A stretch of 64,000 bases of DNA from an uncultured Actinomycetes bacterium (GTDB taxonomy: Bacteria; Actinomycetota; Actinomycetes; Nanopelagicales; Nanopelagicaceae), in assembly GCA_903878415.1 (NCBI GenBank), contig CAIRHO010000038.1, forward strand, positions 1 to 64,000. The letters run 5' to 3'. The stretch's first letter is position 1. Every line of letters begins with the position of its first letter. Both the position numbers and the translations under genes were made by a program. This document shows, one piece after another, positions 9,207-17,794 of the stretch. A model generated the notes under the pieces. That model worked only from the letters and a program-made list of their open reading frames with translations, was not told where the DNA came from and ran no database searches.

Positions 9207-9212
9207 TAAACT
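9207..9212 (+). promoter_or_regulatory. Candidate -10 (TAAACT) for leaderless start at ATG 9219
   Basis: TAAACT is followed by exactly six bases and then ATG 9219, the same layout seen before many genes in this window. That ATG opens only a 20-codon frame that overlaps the start of the DUF6454-like gene. Inferred from spacing alone. Confidence 0.45.
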
Positions 9213-9218
9213 AGCAGT

Positions 9219-9281
9219 ATGTTAGGCATCTTCGAAGAGTTAGGCTCAATTCCGAATGAAATCCGCGTTAACTATCCTTGA
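9219..9281 (+). CDS. Possible leaderless 20-codon upstream ORF
   Basis: ATG at 9219 opens a 20-residue frame (MLGIFEELGSIPNEIRVNYP) ending at TGA 9279-9281. It starts at the expected position for a leaderless message and spans the ATG (9256) of the next gene in another frame, so it could control that gene by reinitiation or by blocking. No homology is recognised and the ORF could be fortuitous. Confidence 0.3.
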   Translation: MLGIFEELGSIPNEIRVNYP

Positions 9282-10107
9282 ACTTGTAGCGCGCCTAAAT
9301 CGGGGTACGAAATGGGAGCTAGCAGAGCGAATTCCTCTTGCTTTCCCAACTCATCACCCCCAAGGTTTAGCTTTTGTAGGCGATTACATTTTCCTTTCAT
9401 CGGTCGAGGTTTTAGAAAAACCACTAAATGTATTTGATCCGACGCTATCGACCCCTGGGCGCGGTATTGGTCACATGTTTGTAACCGATCACGCTGGGAA
9501 ACTACTAAAAGATATAACCATAGGTTCTGGCGATATGTATCACCCTGGCGGAATAGATTTCGATGGCACAAATGTTTGGGTGCCGGTCGGAGAATATAGA
9601 CCAAACGGTAAGAGCATGATGTTAACTATTGATGCAAAAAATTTTCAGGTTACCGAAAGGTTTCAAGTAAAGGATTCGATTGGGTGGGCGTTAAGTAACT
9701 CAGAGACCGGTTCCATATATGGTGGAAATTGGGGATCTCGCGAGTTTTATGCTTGGAGCTCTGATGGTAGAGAACTCGATCGTTGGAAAAATCCAAGTAG
9801 TTTTATTGACTATCAAGATTCTCAGTTCGCTGGTAACGGTCACGTGATTTGCGGTGGAATCGCCAACTTGCCGCAGTCAAATGGGTTAGGCGATTATGAA
9901 TTGGGCGGGATGGCCATAGTTGACTTTACTAACCGACGAATTAATTATGAAACACCAATTCAATTCTTCAGCAAGGCGGGTCATGTACTGACCCGAAATC
10001 CATTTGCACTCACAAGCGAAAACGATGATTTGTTCCTGCATGTTGCACCTGATGATGGTTTTGATCTTAATGGCACGGAGTTATTGAAGTTCAAGGCCTG
10101 TAATTAA
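9256..10107 (+). CDS. DUF6454-like beta-propeller protein of unknown function
   Basis: This 283-residue protein has repeated propeller-like blades with Gly/Trp/Asp turns (THHPQGLAFVGDYIFLSSVEV; YHPGGIDFDGTNVWVPVGEYRP; SIYGGNWGSREFYAWS; FAGNGHVICGGIANLP). The opening THHPQG and the YRP and NWG motifs match my memory of the DUF6454 family, but the assignment is not certain. No signal peptide is visible. It is divergent from the importer operon and the only rightward gene before iolC. ATG 9256 has only a weak upstream AGG; a 20-codon ORF overlaps its start. A carbohydrate- or lactone-related role fits the neighbourhood but is not shown. Confidence 0.7.
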   Translation: MKSALTILELVARLNRGTKWELAERIPLAFPTHHPQGLAFVGDYIFLSSVEVLEKPLNVFDPTLSTPGRGIGHMFVTDHAGKLLKDITIGSGDMYHPGGIDFDGTNVWVPVGEYRPNGKSMMLTIDAKNFQVTERFQVKDSIGWALSNSETGSIYGGNWGSREFYAWSSDGRELDRWKNPSSFIDYQDSQFAGNGHVICGGIANLPQSNGLGDYELGGMAIVDFTNRRINYETPIQFFSKAGHVLTRNPFALTSENDDLFLHVAPDDGFDLNGTELLKFKACN

Positions 10108-10167
10108 TTACTTTAGGAAATTTTAATTCTTTATCACTGCATAAATCGGTCTCGCACCTCTAAAAAA

Positions 10168-11046
10168 TCAAAGTATAGATTTTAGAAATTCAATACTTTC
10201 TCTAACCGCTGAAATTGGACCGGCTCCAACTGCTGGAGCTTGATCGAGCATCACATCTTGTTCTAATACTAGTTTGCCTTCGTAATTAATACCATCAAGA
10301 AAGCGAATTACTTCAGAAATTTGAGCATCGCCCTTGCCAAGCGGCTTGTACATGCCATTTTTTACCTCAGTCGAATATGTAGAAGTTCGATTTTGAATCC
10401 GTGCGGCGGCGACTGCATCGCAATCTTTTAGATGAACATGTTTAACTCGTGAACCCGCGCGTTTAGCAATATCTAAAGGTTTGCCGCCACCAACCACAAT
10501 GTGCCCAGTATCAAGACATAAGTTGATATCAGTTTCATTTAGCAAGAAATCTAAATCATTGGGAGTTTCAAACATTGTGCCAGCATGTGGATGTAACACC
10601 ATTTCCAAACCAAATTCTTTGGCAATCTCAGTGATCATCGGTAGTGACTCCGAAAAAACTGCCTTAGCTTCGGCATCCATCGGATCTCGAGAGTCGTAAT
10701 CGCCATCTTCAGCTGGCGTAGCCAATACAAAATTACCAGCGTTGAGCTCGGCTAAGACTTCTGCTTGGCGGCGTGCCCTTTCATAGGACGCTTTCAAGCG
10801 ATCTTTTTTATGCAGAACAATTGGCACGAAAGCGCCACATAAATCCAAGCCATGTCCATCTAAAACTCTTGCTAACTCTTTTGCATCTTGCGGCAGGTAA
10901 CCATCCGGGCCTAACTCAGTTGCGGTAATTCCGCATTCGCGCATTTCACTTAATACTCGGTCGGCTTCAATTTGATAACCCCAACCGTTTGCTTCGCAAA
11001 CGCCCCATGAAATTGGCGCGCCGGCTAATTGCTTTTTCAAATCCAA
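10168..11046 (-). CDS. IolE-like TIM-barrel sugar isomerase/inosose dehydratase family
   Basis: A 292-residue AP_endonuc_2-type TIM barrel (PF01261). Family features are the opening APISWGVCE, the ITATELGPDGYLP strand, metal-ligand segments MVLHPHAGTMFETP, NLCLDTGHIVVGGG and VKHVHLKD, and the closing LVLEQDV. The family includes inosose dehydratase (IolE), which removes water from scyllo-inosose, and various 3-keto sugar epimerases. It is read from TTG 11046, which follows GGAG by 9 bases and overlaps the end of the upstream sugar kinase region. Its position beside iolCBD favours inositol catabolism. A second homologue lies at 15543-16424, and which of the two is the true IolE cannot be decided here. 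Confidence 0.85.
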   Translation of the reverse strand: MDLKKQLAGAPISWGVCEANGWGYQIEADRVLSEMRECGITATELGPDGYLPQDAKELARVLDGHGLDLCGAFVPIVLHKKDRLKASYERARRQAEVLAELNAGNFVLATPAEDGDYDSRDPMDAEAKAVFSESLPMITEIAKEFGLEMVLHPHAGTMFETPNDLDFLLNETDINLCLDTGHIVVGGGKPLDIAKRAGSRVKHVHLKDCDAVAAARIQNRTSTYSTEVKNGMYKPLGKGDAQISEVIRFLDGINYEGKLVLEQDVMLDQAPAVGAGPISAVRESIEFLKSIL

Positions 11047-11817
11047 TTAAATTTGCTCCAAAGACCAGGCTTTAACGCCACCTAAAATTCCGGCGGTATT
11101 AGAAACTATCACTACGTCATCGCCTAAAACTTGCAGAACTTCAGTGCGAATACGACGTGAATTACCGCCGCCGATATAGAGGCGATCCCAATGAAAAACT
11201 TTCCGTAGATCTTCAACCATTAATCGAATTCGGCGAGACCAGAATAGATCGCCAAGGCGCCTAAGTTCAGTCTCGCCAACCCAAGTGTCATAAGTGGTAT
11301 TTCTACGTACTGGCGCCATCGACATTTCAAAGTGCGGTGCAAGTTTTCCGCCATCAAACATTGAAAAACCAAGTCCAGTTCCGAGCGTAATTACAACTTC
11401 TAAACCAGAGCCATTGATAACTCCAGCGCCATGCACTTCAGCATCGTTTAAAACGATTGCAGGTTTTTTGAAATGTTCTGCAAATGCTCGTTGGATGTCA
11501 AAGCCTTTCCATTGCTTTTCTAGCTCTGGCTCAATTCGAGTGCGTGGACCTTTTGCATTTATATAGTGAGGTGTGTGTACAACAACGCCATGTCGCAACA
11601 TGCCGGGCATTCCTACGGTTAGGCGATCAAAATTCGGTAAACCTTTTGAAATGTCATCAATAGTTTGAATCAAATGTGTGGGTGAAAGTGGATATGGAGT
11701 TGGCACAGCTACTGGCTGCGCATGCAAAGTGCCAGCGCTATCTAGTACCGAGCCTTTGATAAATAACCCGCCACAATCTATGGCGAGAGTCATCACGCTG
11801 GTTGAATGCATCTCCAT
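11047..11817 (-). CDS. ROK-family sugar kinase, polyphosphate-glucokinase-like
   Basis: An actin-fold kinase of about 256 residues. It has a phosphate-1 motif (AIDCGGLFIKGSVLD), the substrate Asp segment VLNDAEVHGAG, an LGTGLGF phosphate-2 motif and a GGGNSRR adenosine-type turn. The compact size and TPYPLSP segment resemble actinobacterial polyphosphate/ATP glucokinases. The start is uncertain: TTG 11829, ATG 11817, ATG 11811 and ATG 11793 are in frame and none has a well-spaced ribosome site. Divergent from iolC, it leads a two-gene unit with the IolE-like protein, so an inositol-derived or related keto-sugar may be the substrate (inference). Confidence 0.82.
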   Translation of the reverse strand: MEMHSTSVMTLAIDCGGLFIKGSVLDSAGTLHAQPVAVPTPYPLSPTHLIQTIDDISKGLPNFDRLTVGMPGMLRHGVVVHTPHYINAKGPRTRIEPELEKQWKGFDIQRAFAEHFKKPAIVLNDAEVHGAGVINGSGLEVVITLGTGLGFSMFDGGKLAPHFEMSMAPVRRNTTYDTWVGETELRRLGDLFWSRRIRLMVEDLRKVFHWDRLYIGGGNSRRIRTEVLQVLGDDVVIVSNTAGILGGVKAWSLEQI

Positions 11818-11891
11818 GTATATAGTCAAGCAAAATCTCGTTCAGAAAGATAATCGGAGTGCTCGGGATATCTTTGCTACGCGCATATATG

Positions 11892-11897
11892 TAGAAT
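11892..11897 (+). promoter_or_regulatory. Candidate -10 (TAGAAT) of leaderless iolC
   Basis: TAGAAT, then six bases, then the iolC ATG with no ribosome site between. This predicts transcription starting at or next to the start codon. No clear -35 is visible. Confidence 0.6.
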
Positions 11898-11903
11898 CCA
11901 CAC

Positions 11904-12845
11904 ATGTTAGACCTCCTCACCATTGGCAGAATTAGTGTTGATTTATATGGTCAGGAAGAAGGTCACGGCTTATCTGATCCGCAAACATTTCAGAAATCTG
12001 TCGGTGGCAGCCCTACAAATGTTGCGATCGGGACCGCTCGATACGGCCATAAAACAGCGGTAATTACTGGAGTAGCAAGTGATGCGCTCGGCGAATTTGC
12101 AATTGGTGAATTGAAGAAATTCAGCGTCTCAACAGAATTTGTAATTAAAACTCCTGCTGGCAAAACCCCAATTGTGGTTGCGGGAATAAAAGATCCAGAT
12201 AGCCCAGAATTTATTTTTTATCGCGATAGCAGCGCGCCAGATACTAAAATTGAAACCTCAGCATCATTAATATCAGCAGTTAAGGCTGCCAAGTATTTTT
12301 GGTTTACTGGATCTACGCTTTCGCAAGCGCCGCTTTCAAATACCGTAATTGAGCTACTCAAATCCAGAAATGGTGAAGTTATCTTTGACCTGGATTATCG
12401 ACCTTCGTTTTGGAGCTCTCCAGAGTCTGCTCATAAAGAAATTTCAGCTGCGGTTAAATATGCAACAGTTGCGATTGGAAACTTGGAAGAGTGCGCTGTT
12501 GCAACTGGCTTACCGAAAAACTCTAGCGCTGCGGAATTTGCTGCTGCTTTACTTACAATGGGACCTAAGTTAGCAATTGTTAAGGGCGGCGCTACAGGCG
12601 TATTGGTAGCTCATGGACATAGCGCCACTGCAATTCCAGGGTTACGTATAAAAACTAAATGTGGCTTAGGTGCCGGCGATGCATTTGGAGCAGGCGTGGT
12701 GCACGGTTTGTTATCTGGCTGGAGTCCAGAAGATTCAGTTTCCTTTGCAAATGGCGCTGGAGCTTATGTTGCTTCCCAATTAATGTGCAGTGATGCAATG
12801 CCCACTGAAGTTCAAGTTCGCGAATTGATGGAGCGTTCAAAGTGA
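11904..12845 (+). CDS. iolC: 5-dehydro-2-deoxygluconokinase
   Basis: A 313-residue PfkB-family kinase. The N-terminal LTIGRISVDLYGQEEG and GGSPTNVAIGTARYG are close to known IolC proteins, and the anion-hole/catalytic-base motif GLGAGDAFGAG lies at about residues 254-264. IolC phosphorylates 5-dehydro-2-deoxy-D-gluconate in myo-inositol breakdown. It begins a three-gene operon, overlapping iolB by four bases (GTGA), and appears leaderless. The following steps (IolJ aldolase, IolA) are not in the window. Confidence 0.92.
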   Translation: MLDLLTIGRISVDLYGQEEGHGLSDPQTFQKSVGGSPTNVAIGTARYGHKTAVITGVASDALGEFAIGELKKFSVSTEFVIKTPAGKTPIVVAGIKDPDSPEFIFYRDSSAPDTKIETSASLISAVKAAKYFWFTGSTLSQAPLSNTVIELLKSRNGEVIFDLDYRPSFWSSPESAHKEISAAVKYATVAIGNLEECAVATGLPKNSSAAEFAAALLTMGPKLAIVKGGATGVLVAHGHSATAIPGLRIKTKCGLGAGDAFGAGVVHGLLSGWSPEDSVSFANGAGAYVASQLMCSDAMPTEVQVRELMERSK

Positions 12846-13720
12846 GCCAACGCTTCTTCCCATTTAGCTCTGGCATTAAATCGATAACTCCAGAAATGGC
12901 TGGGTGGCAATATTCCGGATTACAAGTAATAAGCATTCCGGCTGGGAAAACCGATATTTCTCAATACTTTTCTGGAGATATTGAAGCGGCTTTGATTCCA
13001 TTAAACCTGCAAAATTTTAAAGTTTCCATTTCTGGCAAAGAATATTTATTAATTGGGCGATCCGGAGTTTTTGTTGGTGCGAGTGATTGGGTTTATGTAG
13101 CATCTAATGAAAAGGTTGAGATAAGTACAGATACCGCTGGAGAAGTTGCAATTGCAACCGCTTCTGTAAAATCAAACTTCCCAAGTCGATATGTTGCGAA
13201 AATTAGTAAAGTGGAAATTCGTGGAGCAGGCATAGCTACCCGTGAAGTTCGCCCCTTTATGCATCCAGATCTATTTCCAGATGCAGAAAAATTGATGGCA
13301 GTTGAAGTTATTACTCCAGATGGCAATGTATCTAGCTTTCCGCCACACCGACATGATGGCATCAAAGGTTGCGAAGTGGAGAATGAAGAAATTTATTATT
13401 TCAGAATCGGCAAGATTTCAAGTGCCCATGGCGAAAGCGAAGGTTTCGGACTTCATCGAACTTATTCTGCGCCGGAAGATCCTGAATTCTTTGATGACAC
13501 CGTCACAATTCATGATGGCGATATTTACTTAGTTCCCCGTGGTTACCACGGACCTTGCGCTGCGATGCCGGGTTATCCGATGTACTACTTAAATGTTCTC
13601 GCAGGTCCGAGCCGAAAGCGCACTATGGATTTTTGCGACGATCCCAACCATGCTTGGCTTAGAGATAGTTGGAAGAACCAAATTCCCGATCCCCGAGCTC
13701 CCTGGCAGGTGAAGCAATGA
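12842..13720 (+). CDS. iolB: 5-deoxy-glucuronate isomerase
   Basis: A 292-residue bicupin of the KduI/IolB family. The metal-binding cupin segment FPPHRHDG and later GFGLHRTYS with YLVPRGYHGPCAAMPGYPMYYLN match IolB, which converts 5-deoxy-glucuronate to 5-dehydro-2-deoxygluconate. It starts at GTG 12842, overlapping the iolC stop. The next gene, iolD, starts within its stop codon (ATGA), so the three are translationally coupled. Confidence 0.92.
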   Translation: MSQRFFPFSSGIKSITPEMAGWQYSGLQVISIPAGKTDISQYFSGDIEAALIPLNLQNFKVSISGKEYLLIGRSGVFVGASDWVYVASNEKVEISTDTAGEVAIATASVKSNFPSRYVAKISKVEIRGAGIATREVRPFMHPDLFPDAEKLMAVEVITPDGNVSSFPPHRHDGIKGCEVENEEIYYFRIGKISSAHGESEGFGLHRTYSAPEDPEFFDDTVTIHDGDIYLVPRGYHGPCAAMPGYPMYYLNVLAGPSRKRTMDFCDDPNHAWLRDSWKNQIPDPRAPWQVKQ

Positions 13721-15546
13721 CTTTGATGACGACATCGCAAGCCATAGTTCGCTGGTTGACGGCGCAGAAAATAATTATTGATGGTGAAGTTAAACCTTAC
13801 TTTGCTGGAACATTTGCAATTTTTGGCCATGGCAATGCGCTCAGCCTTGGTGATGCGCTCTTTGATTCACAAAATGAGATGAAAACTTTCCGTGGCCAAA
13901 GTGAAGAAGGAATGGGTTTAGCTGCGGTTGCTTATGCCAAGGCAATGCGCCGCCAACAGTGCATGGTGGTAACAACTTCAATCGGACCAGGTGCGTTAAA
14001 TGTCGTTACTGCAGCCGGAACTGCGTTGGCAAATCGATTACCGATGTTAATTTTGGTTGGCGATACATTTCAGAGCAGAACACCGGATCCAGTTCTGCAA
14101 CAAGTCGAACATTTTGGTGAACCATCAACAACGGTTAACGATGCGTTCCGTCCAGTAGTTAGATTCTGGGATCGGATTACTAACCCTTCTCAAATTTTAA
14201 GTGCGTTACCGCAAGCGTTAATGACGATGTTAGATCCAGCTAGTTGCGGTCCAACTTTTTTTGCGTTGCCACAAGATGTGCAAGCAACAGCATTTGATTA
14301 TCCGGCAGAATTCTTTAACGAAACTACTCATGAAGTCCCAAGACCTCGCCCTGATTTAAATGAATTGAATAAGTGCGTTGCTCTGATAAATAACGCCAAG
14401 CGCCCAGTATTAGTTGCGGGTGGTGGCGTTCATTACTCACTTGCCGAAAAAGAACTTGCAGCTTTTGCCAAAGAACAACAGATTCCTGTAGTTGAAACTA
14501 TGGCGGGAAAATCTTCGCTCCCGTGGAGCAATCCCCTACTTGTTGGCCCACTAGGTGTTACTGGCTCAGATCCAGTTAATGAATTGGTAAGTGAATCCGA
14601 TTTAATTATTGCAATCGGTACTCGGTTGCAAGATTTCACTACTGGTTCTTGGACCTTATTTGGAGATAAAGATATCGTCGCTATAAATGCCGCCCGCTTT
14701 GATGCAACTAAACGACGTGCAAGCGCCGTAGTTGGTGACGCACTAGCCACAATTTCAGAGTTAAGAACCCAAGTTAAGCCAACTAATAGAGCTGATTGGA
14801 TCGCTCGAGCTAAAACGTTAAAAAATAGCAGCGTGGTGTTACGTACTAGCCGTGAGAAATTGAAATCTGAATTACCAACATATGCCCAAGTTGTAATTGC
14901 GGCTAATGAAATTGCTCGCCCTGAAGATTATGTTTTAACCGCAGCCGGAGGTTTGCCTGGCGAGTTAAATAACAATTGGCTCTCCAAATCAGTTGCTTCA
15001 TTTGATTGCGAATATGGTTTTTCATGTATGGGATATGAAATTAGCGGTGCATTTGGCGCAGCTATTGCGCAGAAAGATATGAAGAAAACCGGCCGGGTGA
15101 TTGCAATGACCGGCGATGGTTCTTACATGATGCTTAACTCAGATATTTACAGCGCTGTACTCCATGGATATCCATTGACTTTAATACTCTGTGATAACGG
15201 TGGCTTTGCTGTGATTTCTAGATTACAGACCGGTAATGGCGCAGCTTCATTTAGAACCATGATTACTGAAAATGAGTCCGCCGCCAGGGTCGATTTTGTA
15301 GCGCATGCAAAATCTATGGGAGCTAATTCCCATCGAGTTACTTCAGTTTCAGAACTTACTAAGAAATTACTAGATACTGCTAACTCCAAAGAAGTTGAAG
15401 TAATTGTTATTAATACGGCACCAACTACTTGGACTGAAGGTGGCGCATTCTGGGAAGTTGGTATTCCTGAGGTTTCTGATAAGAAATCAATTCAAGAAGC
15501 TCGTGCTAAATTAATTGATGGCAAGAAAGCCCAGCGGAAGTTTTAG
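13717..15546 (+). CDS. iolD: 3D-(3,5/4)-trihydroxycyclohexane-1,2-dione hydrolase (ThDP-dependent)
   Basis: A 609-residue ThDP enzyme that opens the ring of diketo-inositol. The N-terminal domain has FRGQSEEGMGLAAVAYAKA with the catalytic Glu. The central NAD/FAD-like domain follows (VLVAGGGVHYS; DLIIAIGTRLQDFT). The C-terminal cofactor domain has MTGDGSYMM ... CDNGGFAVI, the GDG-X-NN-type Mg-ThDP motif. The frame extends to 13669, but ATG 13717 overlapping the iolB TGA (ATGA) is preferred. Its last four bases overlap the convergent IolE-like gene. Confidence 0.93.
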   Translation: MTLMTTSQAIVRWLTAQKIIIDGEVKPYFAGTFAIFGHGNALSLGDALFDSQNEMKTFRGQSEEGMGLAAVAYAKAMRRQQCMVVTTSIGPGALNVVTAAGTALANRLPMLILVGDTFQSRTPDPVLQQVEHFGEPSTTVNDAFRPVVRFWDRITNPSQILSALPQALMTMLDPASCGPTFFALPQDVQATAFDYPAEFFNETTHEVPRPRPDLNELNKCVALINNAKRPVLVAGGGVHYSLAEKELAAFAKEQQIPVVETMAGKSSLPWSNPLLVGPLGVTGSDPVNELVSESDLIIAIGTRLQDFTTGSWTLFGDKDIVAINAARFDATKRRASAVVGDALATISELRTQVKPTNRADWIARAKTLKNSSVVLRTSREKLKSELPTYAQVVIAANEIARPEDYVLTAAGGLPGELNNNWLSKSVASFDCEYGFSCMGYEISGAFGAAIAQKDMKKTGRVIAMTGDGSYMMLNSDIYSAVLHGYPLTLILCDNGGFAVISRLQTGNGAASFRTMITENESAARVDFVAHAKSMGANSHRVTSVSELTKKLLDTANSKEVEVIVINTAPTTWTEGGAFWEVGIPEVSDKKSIQEARAKLIDGKKAQRKF

Positions 15547-16424
15547 TTAGTTAGCGCAGCTTGAATATTAGCCATCGACACCGCAGAAGCTTCTTGCGAA
15601 GGCTCCCAGGCAGTGTCTTGTTCGCTCATTAACCATCCAGAATAATTTAATTTATCGAGCGCAATAAATAACTCTTTAACTTTCAATAGTCCGGTGCCAG
15701 CTGGAACAAAGAGTTTTAACTCATCAACCGCAAAACCCATGGTTTCAACTTCTTTTGAGAGCATCTTCGCGAGTACTTCCCCGCTGACATCCTTCACATG
15801 TATGTGAGTTATTCGATGGCCATATTCAGATACTGCTACAACTGGATCACCGCCGCCAACAATCCAATGACCCACATCTAAACAGAGCCCTATTTTTTCA
15901 CTAAGCATTGCCATTAATTTCTTAGTTTCGCGCGGAGTTTCGATATAGGTAGCACCATGTGGATGAAATGAAGATTTCATCCCGTGGCTTGCAGCAACCG
16001 CCGCATGCCGCTCTACGAATTCAGCCATAACTTTAAAACCCGTTTCGGAAAGTCCGGGACCGTTATCCGCATTTCCAGCGCTCCGGTCGCGATCTTCGGA
16101 ACCATCCGCCGCAAACACAATCATTTCAACGCCAGCACCCGCAGCCTGCTTAATTATTAATTCAGCTTCAGCTTCTGCTCCTGGCAACAGACCATCCTCA
16201 TTACATTTAATTGGCAAATATTGTTCGGCAGGCGCAACGTTATATTTTTTCATCAACTCGCGAAATTCCGAGGATTCGGCTTGTTCACCTGAAACTTGAA
16301 TTCCTGCAAAACCATACTGAGCGATTTCTAAAAGAAATTTCTCTTTTTGGTTCGGATCATATTTCCAATTCAAGGGAACTATGCCAACTTTTGCATTGTG
16401 CAATCTAATTCTCGGATTTGTCAT
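15543..16424 (-). CDS. Second IolE-like TIM-barrel isomerase/dehydratase
   Basis: A 293-residue sugar isomerase/epimerase barrel. It has the metal segments KSSFHPHGATYIETP, IGLCLDVGHWIVGGG and ITHIHVKDVSGE, and closes with WLMSEQDTAWEP. The HPHG...TGHW/DVGHW...HVKD pattern fits inosose dehydratase and inosose isomerase relatives (IolE/IolI/IolH). It is leftward, convergent with iolD with a 4-base overlap, and shares one base with the upstream glycoside hydrolase stop (TAATG). With the homologue at 10168-11046 it brackets the iolCBD genes. Assignment to IolE or IolI is open. Confidence 0.83.
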   Translation of the reverse strand: MTNPRIRLHNAKVGIVPLNWKYDPNQKEKFLLEIAQYGFAGIQVSGEQAESSEFRELMKKYNVAPAEQYLPIKCNEDGLLPGAEAEAELIIKQAAGAGVEMIVFAADGSEDRDRSAGNADNGPGLSETGFKVMAEFVERHAAVAASHGMKSSFHPHGATYIETPRETKKLMAMLSEKIGLCLDVGHWIVGGGDPVVAVSEYGHRITHIHVKDVSGEVLAKMLSKEVETMGFAVDELKLFVPAGTGLLKVKELFIALDKLNYSGWLMSEQDTAWEPSQEASAVSMANIQAALTN

Positions 16425-17707
16425 TAGAGAACCATCATAACCAAATCAAGGAGAATAGTTGACCAACTAAAATCTGGTGCGCCGCGGCCAGAGGCGCTCT
16501 GTGGGTTGTAATATTCACGAACACCACTTTTACGCATCGCAACGATGCTTTGATTCGCAATCACTCGAGCAAGATCTACTCTTCCATGTCGCAATAAGCC
16601 ACGCGCTAAATACCAATTGCTATTAATCCAAGTTGGTCCGCGCCACACTAGATTTCCGCCAACCGTTTCTGGACGATAAGTCGGATGGTTCATTGCAGTG
16701 CTAGGTATTGGAAATTCCGCCCAATACTCCTCTGGATTGAGCAGATGAGCCATCAATGCTTCGACTTTTTTAGGCGCTAAATCTGCCAACAAGAGCGGCA
16801 TTAGCGAGGTAAATGTATTAACTCGAAGTTTCTCATTCTCTTTGCCGTTTACATCGTAATAGAGGCCATCTGTTTCATCCCAACAAAGTTCTTCTAAGGA
16901 ATCTCGAGCTTTCGCTGCACGAGCTATATAAATAGCGGCCCCAGCCTCATCTTTAATTTGCAGGCAGAGCTCTGCAAGAACTCTTAAATTTTCAATATAA
17001 ATTACATTTACCATTACATCTGCAACAACAAAATGATTTAACGCAATCATCTTCTTTGGATCTCGATTAAATTTATCGTAGGGGTCGCAAATCGAGTGCC
17101 AACCGCGATCCCAACTTTCGTGCTCCTCATCTTGAATGTTCATTAGCTCATCCCACTTAGGAGAGTGATCGAGGCCAGTCTCATCGGGTTGGACCACGCG
17201 AATTAACCCGTCACCAAATGGATTTCTAACATTATGCAACCATTCATAGAACCTACGAACACTCGGCAATACTTCTTTGATGAATTCGTTGCCGCGGCCA
17301 CGTTGTGCGACTGCTTGCACAGCTTCAGCTAACAAGGGTGGTTGCATCTCATCTGATAAGTATTTTGATCGGAATGCAATCGCGTAAGTTGAAACCATCT
17401 CTTCAAAACTATCGCGTTGCCAGAATGTGACGTGCGAAACAAAGCCATCTTCGTGTTGATTCTTTAATAGACTTTTTATCTCAGCTTCGGCTTTTGCTAA
17501 ATCAATATGGCTCAGCGCAATTGCATGAAAACAAGAATCCCAGAACCATTGAAATGGGTAAGTTACTGAAGAAGGACATGTGAAATCAAAATCATGACCA
17601 CACCAAGTTGCGTGGCCGCGCTGGCGATTTTTTATATGGATATTTGTCACTACCGTTTTTAACCATTGCAAATCTTCCGGAGTAGGAGCGGTACTTTTTT
17701 CTATCAT
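16424..17707 (-). CDS. MGH1-like / GH63-type glycoside hydrolase
   Basis: A 427-residue (alpha/alpha)6-barrel glycosidase. Recognisable segments are FQWFWDSCFHAIALSHID, PDETGLDHSPKWDEL and VWRGPTWINSNWYLARGL, as in mannosylglycerate hydrolase MGH1 and related GH63 enzymes; D of WDSCF and the D/E region near the TGLD segment are expected to be catalytic. No signal peptide is seen, so it should act on an imported or internal glycoside such as glucosylglycerate, mannosylglycerate or a glycosylated polyol. It is translationally coupled to the IolE-like gene. ATG 17707 may be leaderless (AATAAT, seven bases). Confidence 0.78.
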   Translation of the reverse strand: MIEKSTAPTPEDLQWLKTVVTNIHIKNRQRGHATWCGHDFDFTCPSSVTYPFQWFWDSCFHAIALSHIDLAKAEAEIKSLLKNQHEDGFVSHVTFWQRDSFEEMVSTYAIAFRSKYLSDEMQPPLLAEAVQAVAQRGRGNEFIKEVLPSVRRFYEWLHNVRNPFGDGLIRVVQPDETGLDHSPKWDELMNIQDEEHESWDRGWHSICDPYDKFNRDPKKMIALNHFVVADVMVNVIYIENLRVLAELCLQIKDEAGAAIYIARAAKARDSLEELCWDETDGLYYDVNGKENEKLRVNTFTSLMPLLLADLAPKKVEALMAHLLNPEEYWAEFPIPSTAMNHPTYRPETVGGNLVWRGPTWINSNWYLARGLLRHGRVDLARVIANQSIVAMRKSGVREYYNPQSASGRGAPDFSWSTILLDLVMMVL

Positions 17708-17794
17708 GCTTCGAATTATTATGCAGATACTCGCTACTTTTTACCAAATTCGCTAAGATTTCATGGAAATAAGTCACATAATTTGGAGGAAAGC

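Noticed and set aside
10155-10190. A/T-rich imperfect inverted repeat (CTAAAAAATC / GATTTTAG) near the end of the IolE-like gene
   Set aside because: It has a bulge, lies mostly inside the coding end and has no T-run, so it is not a supported terminator.
13669-13716. 16-residue extension of IolD inside iolB
   Set aside because: The ATGA overlap at 13717 is the same coupling as elsewhere in the operon, and the extra residues are not conserved-looking.
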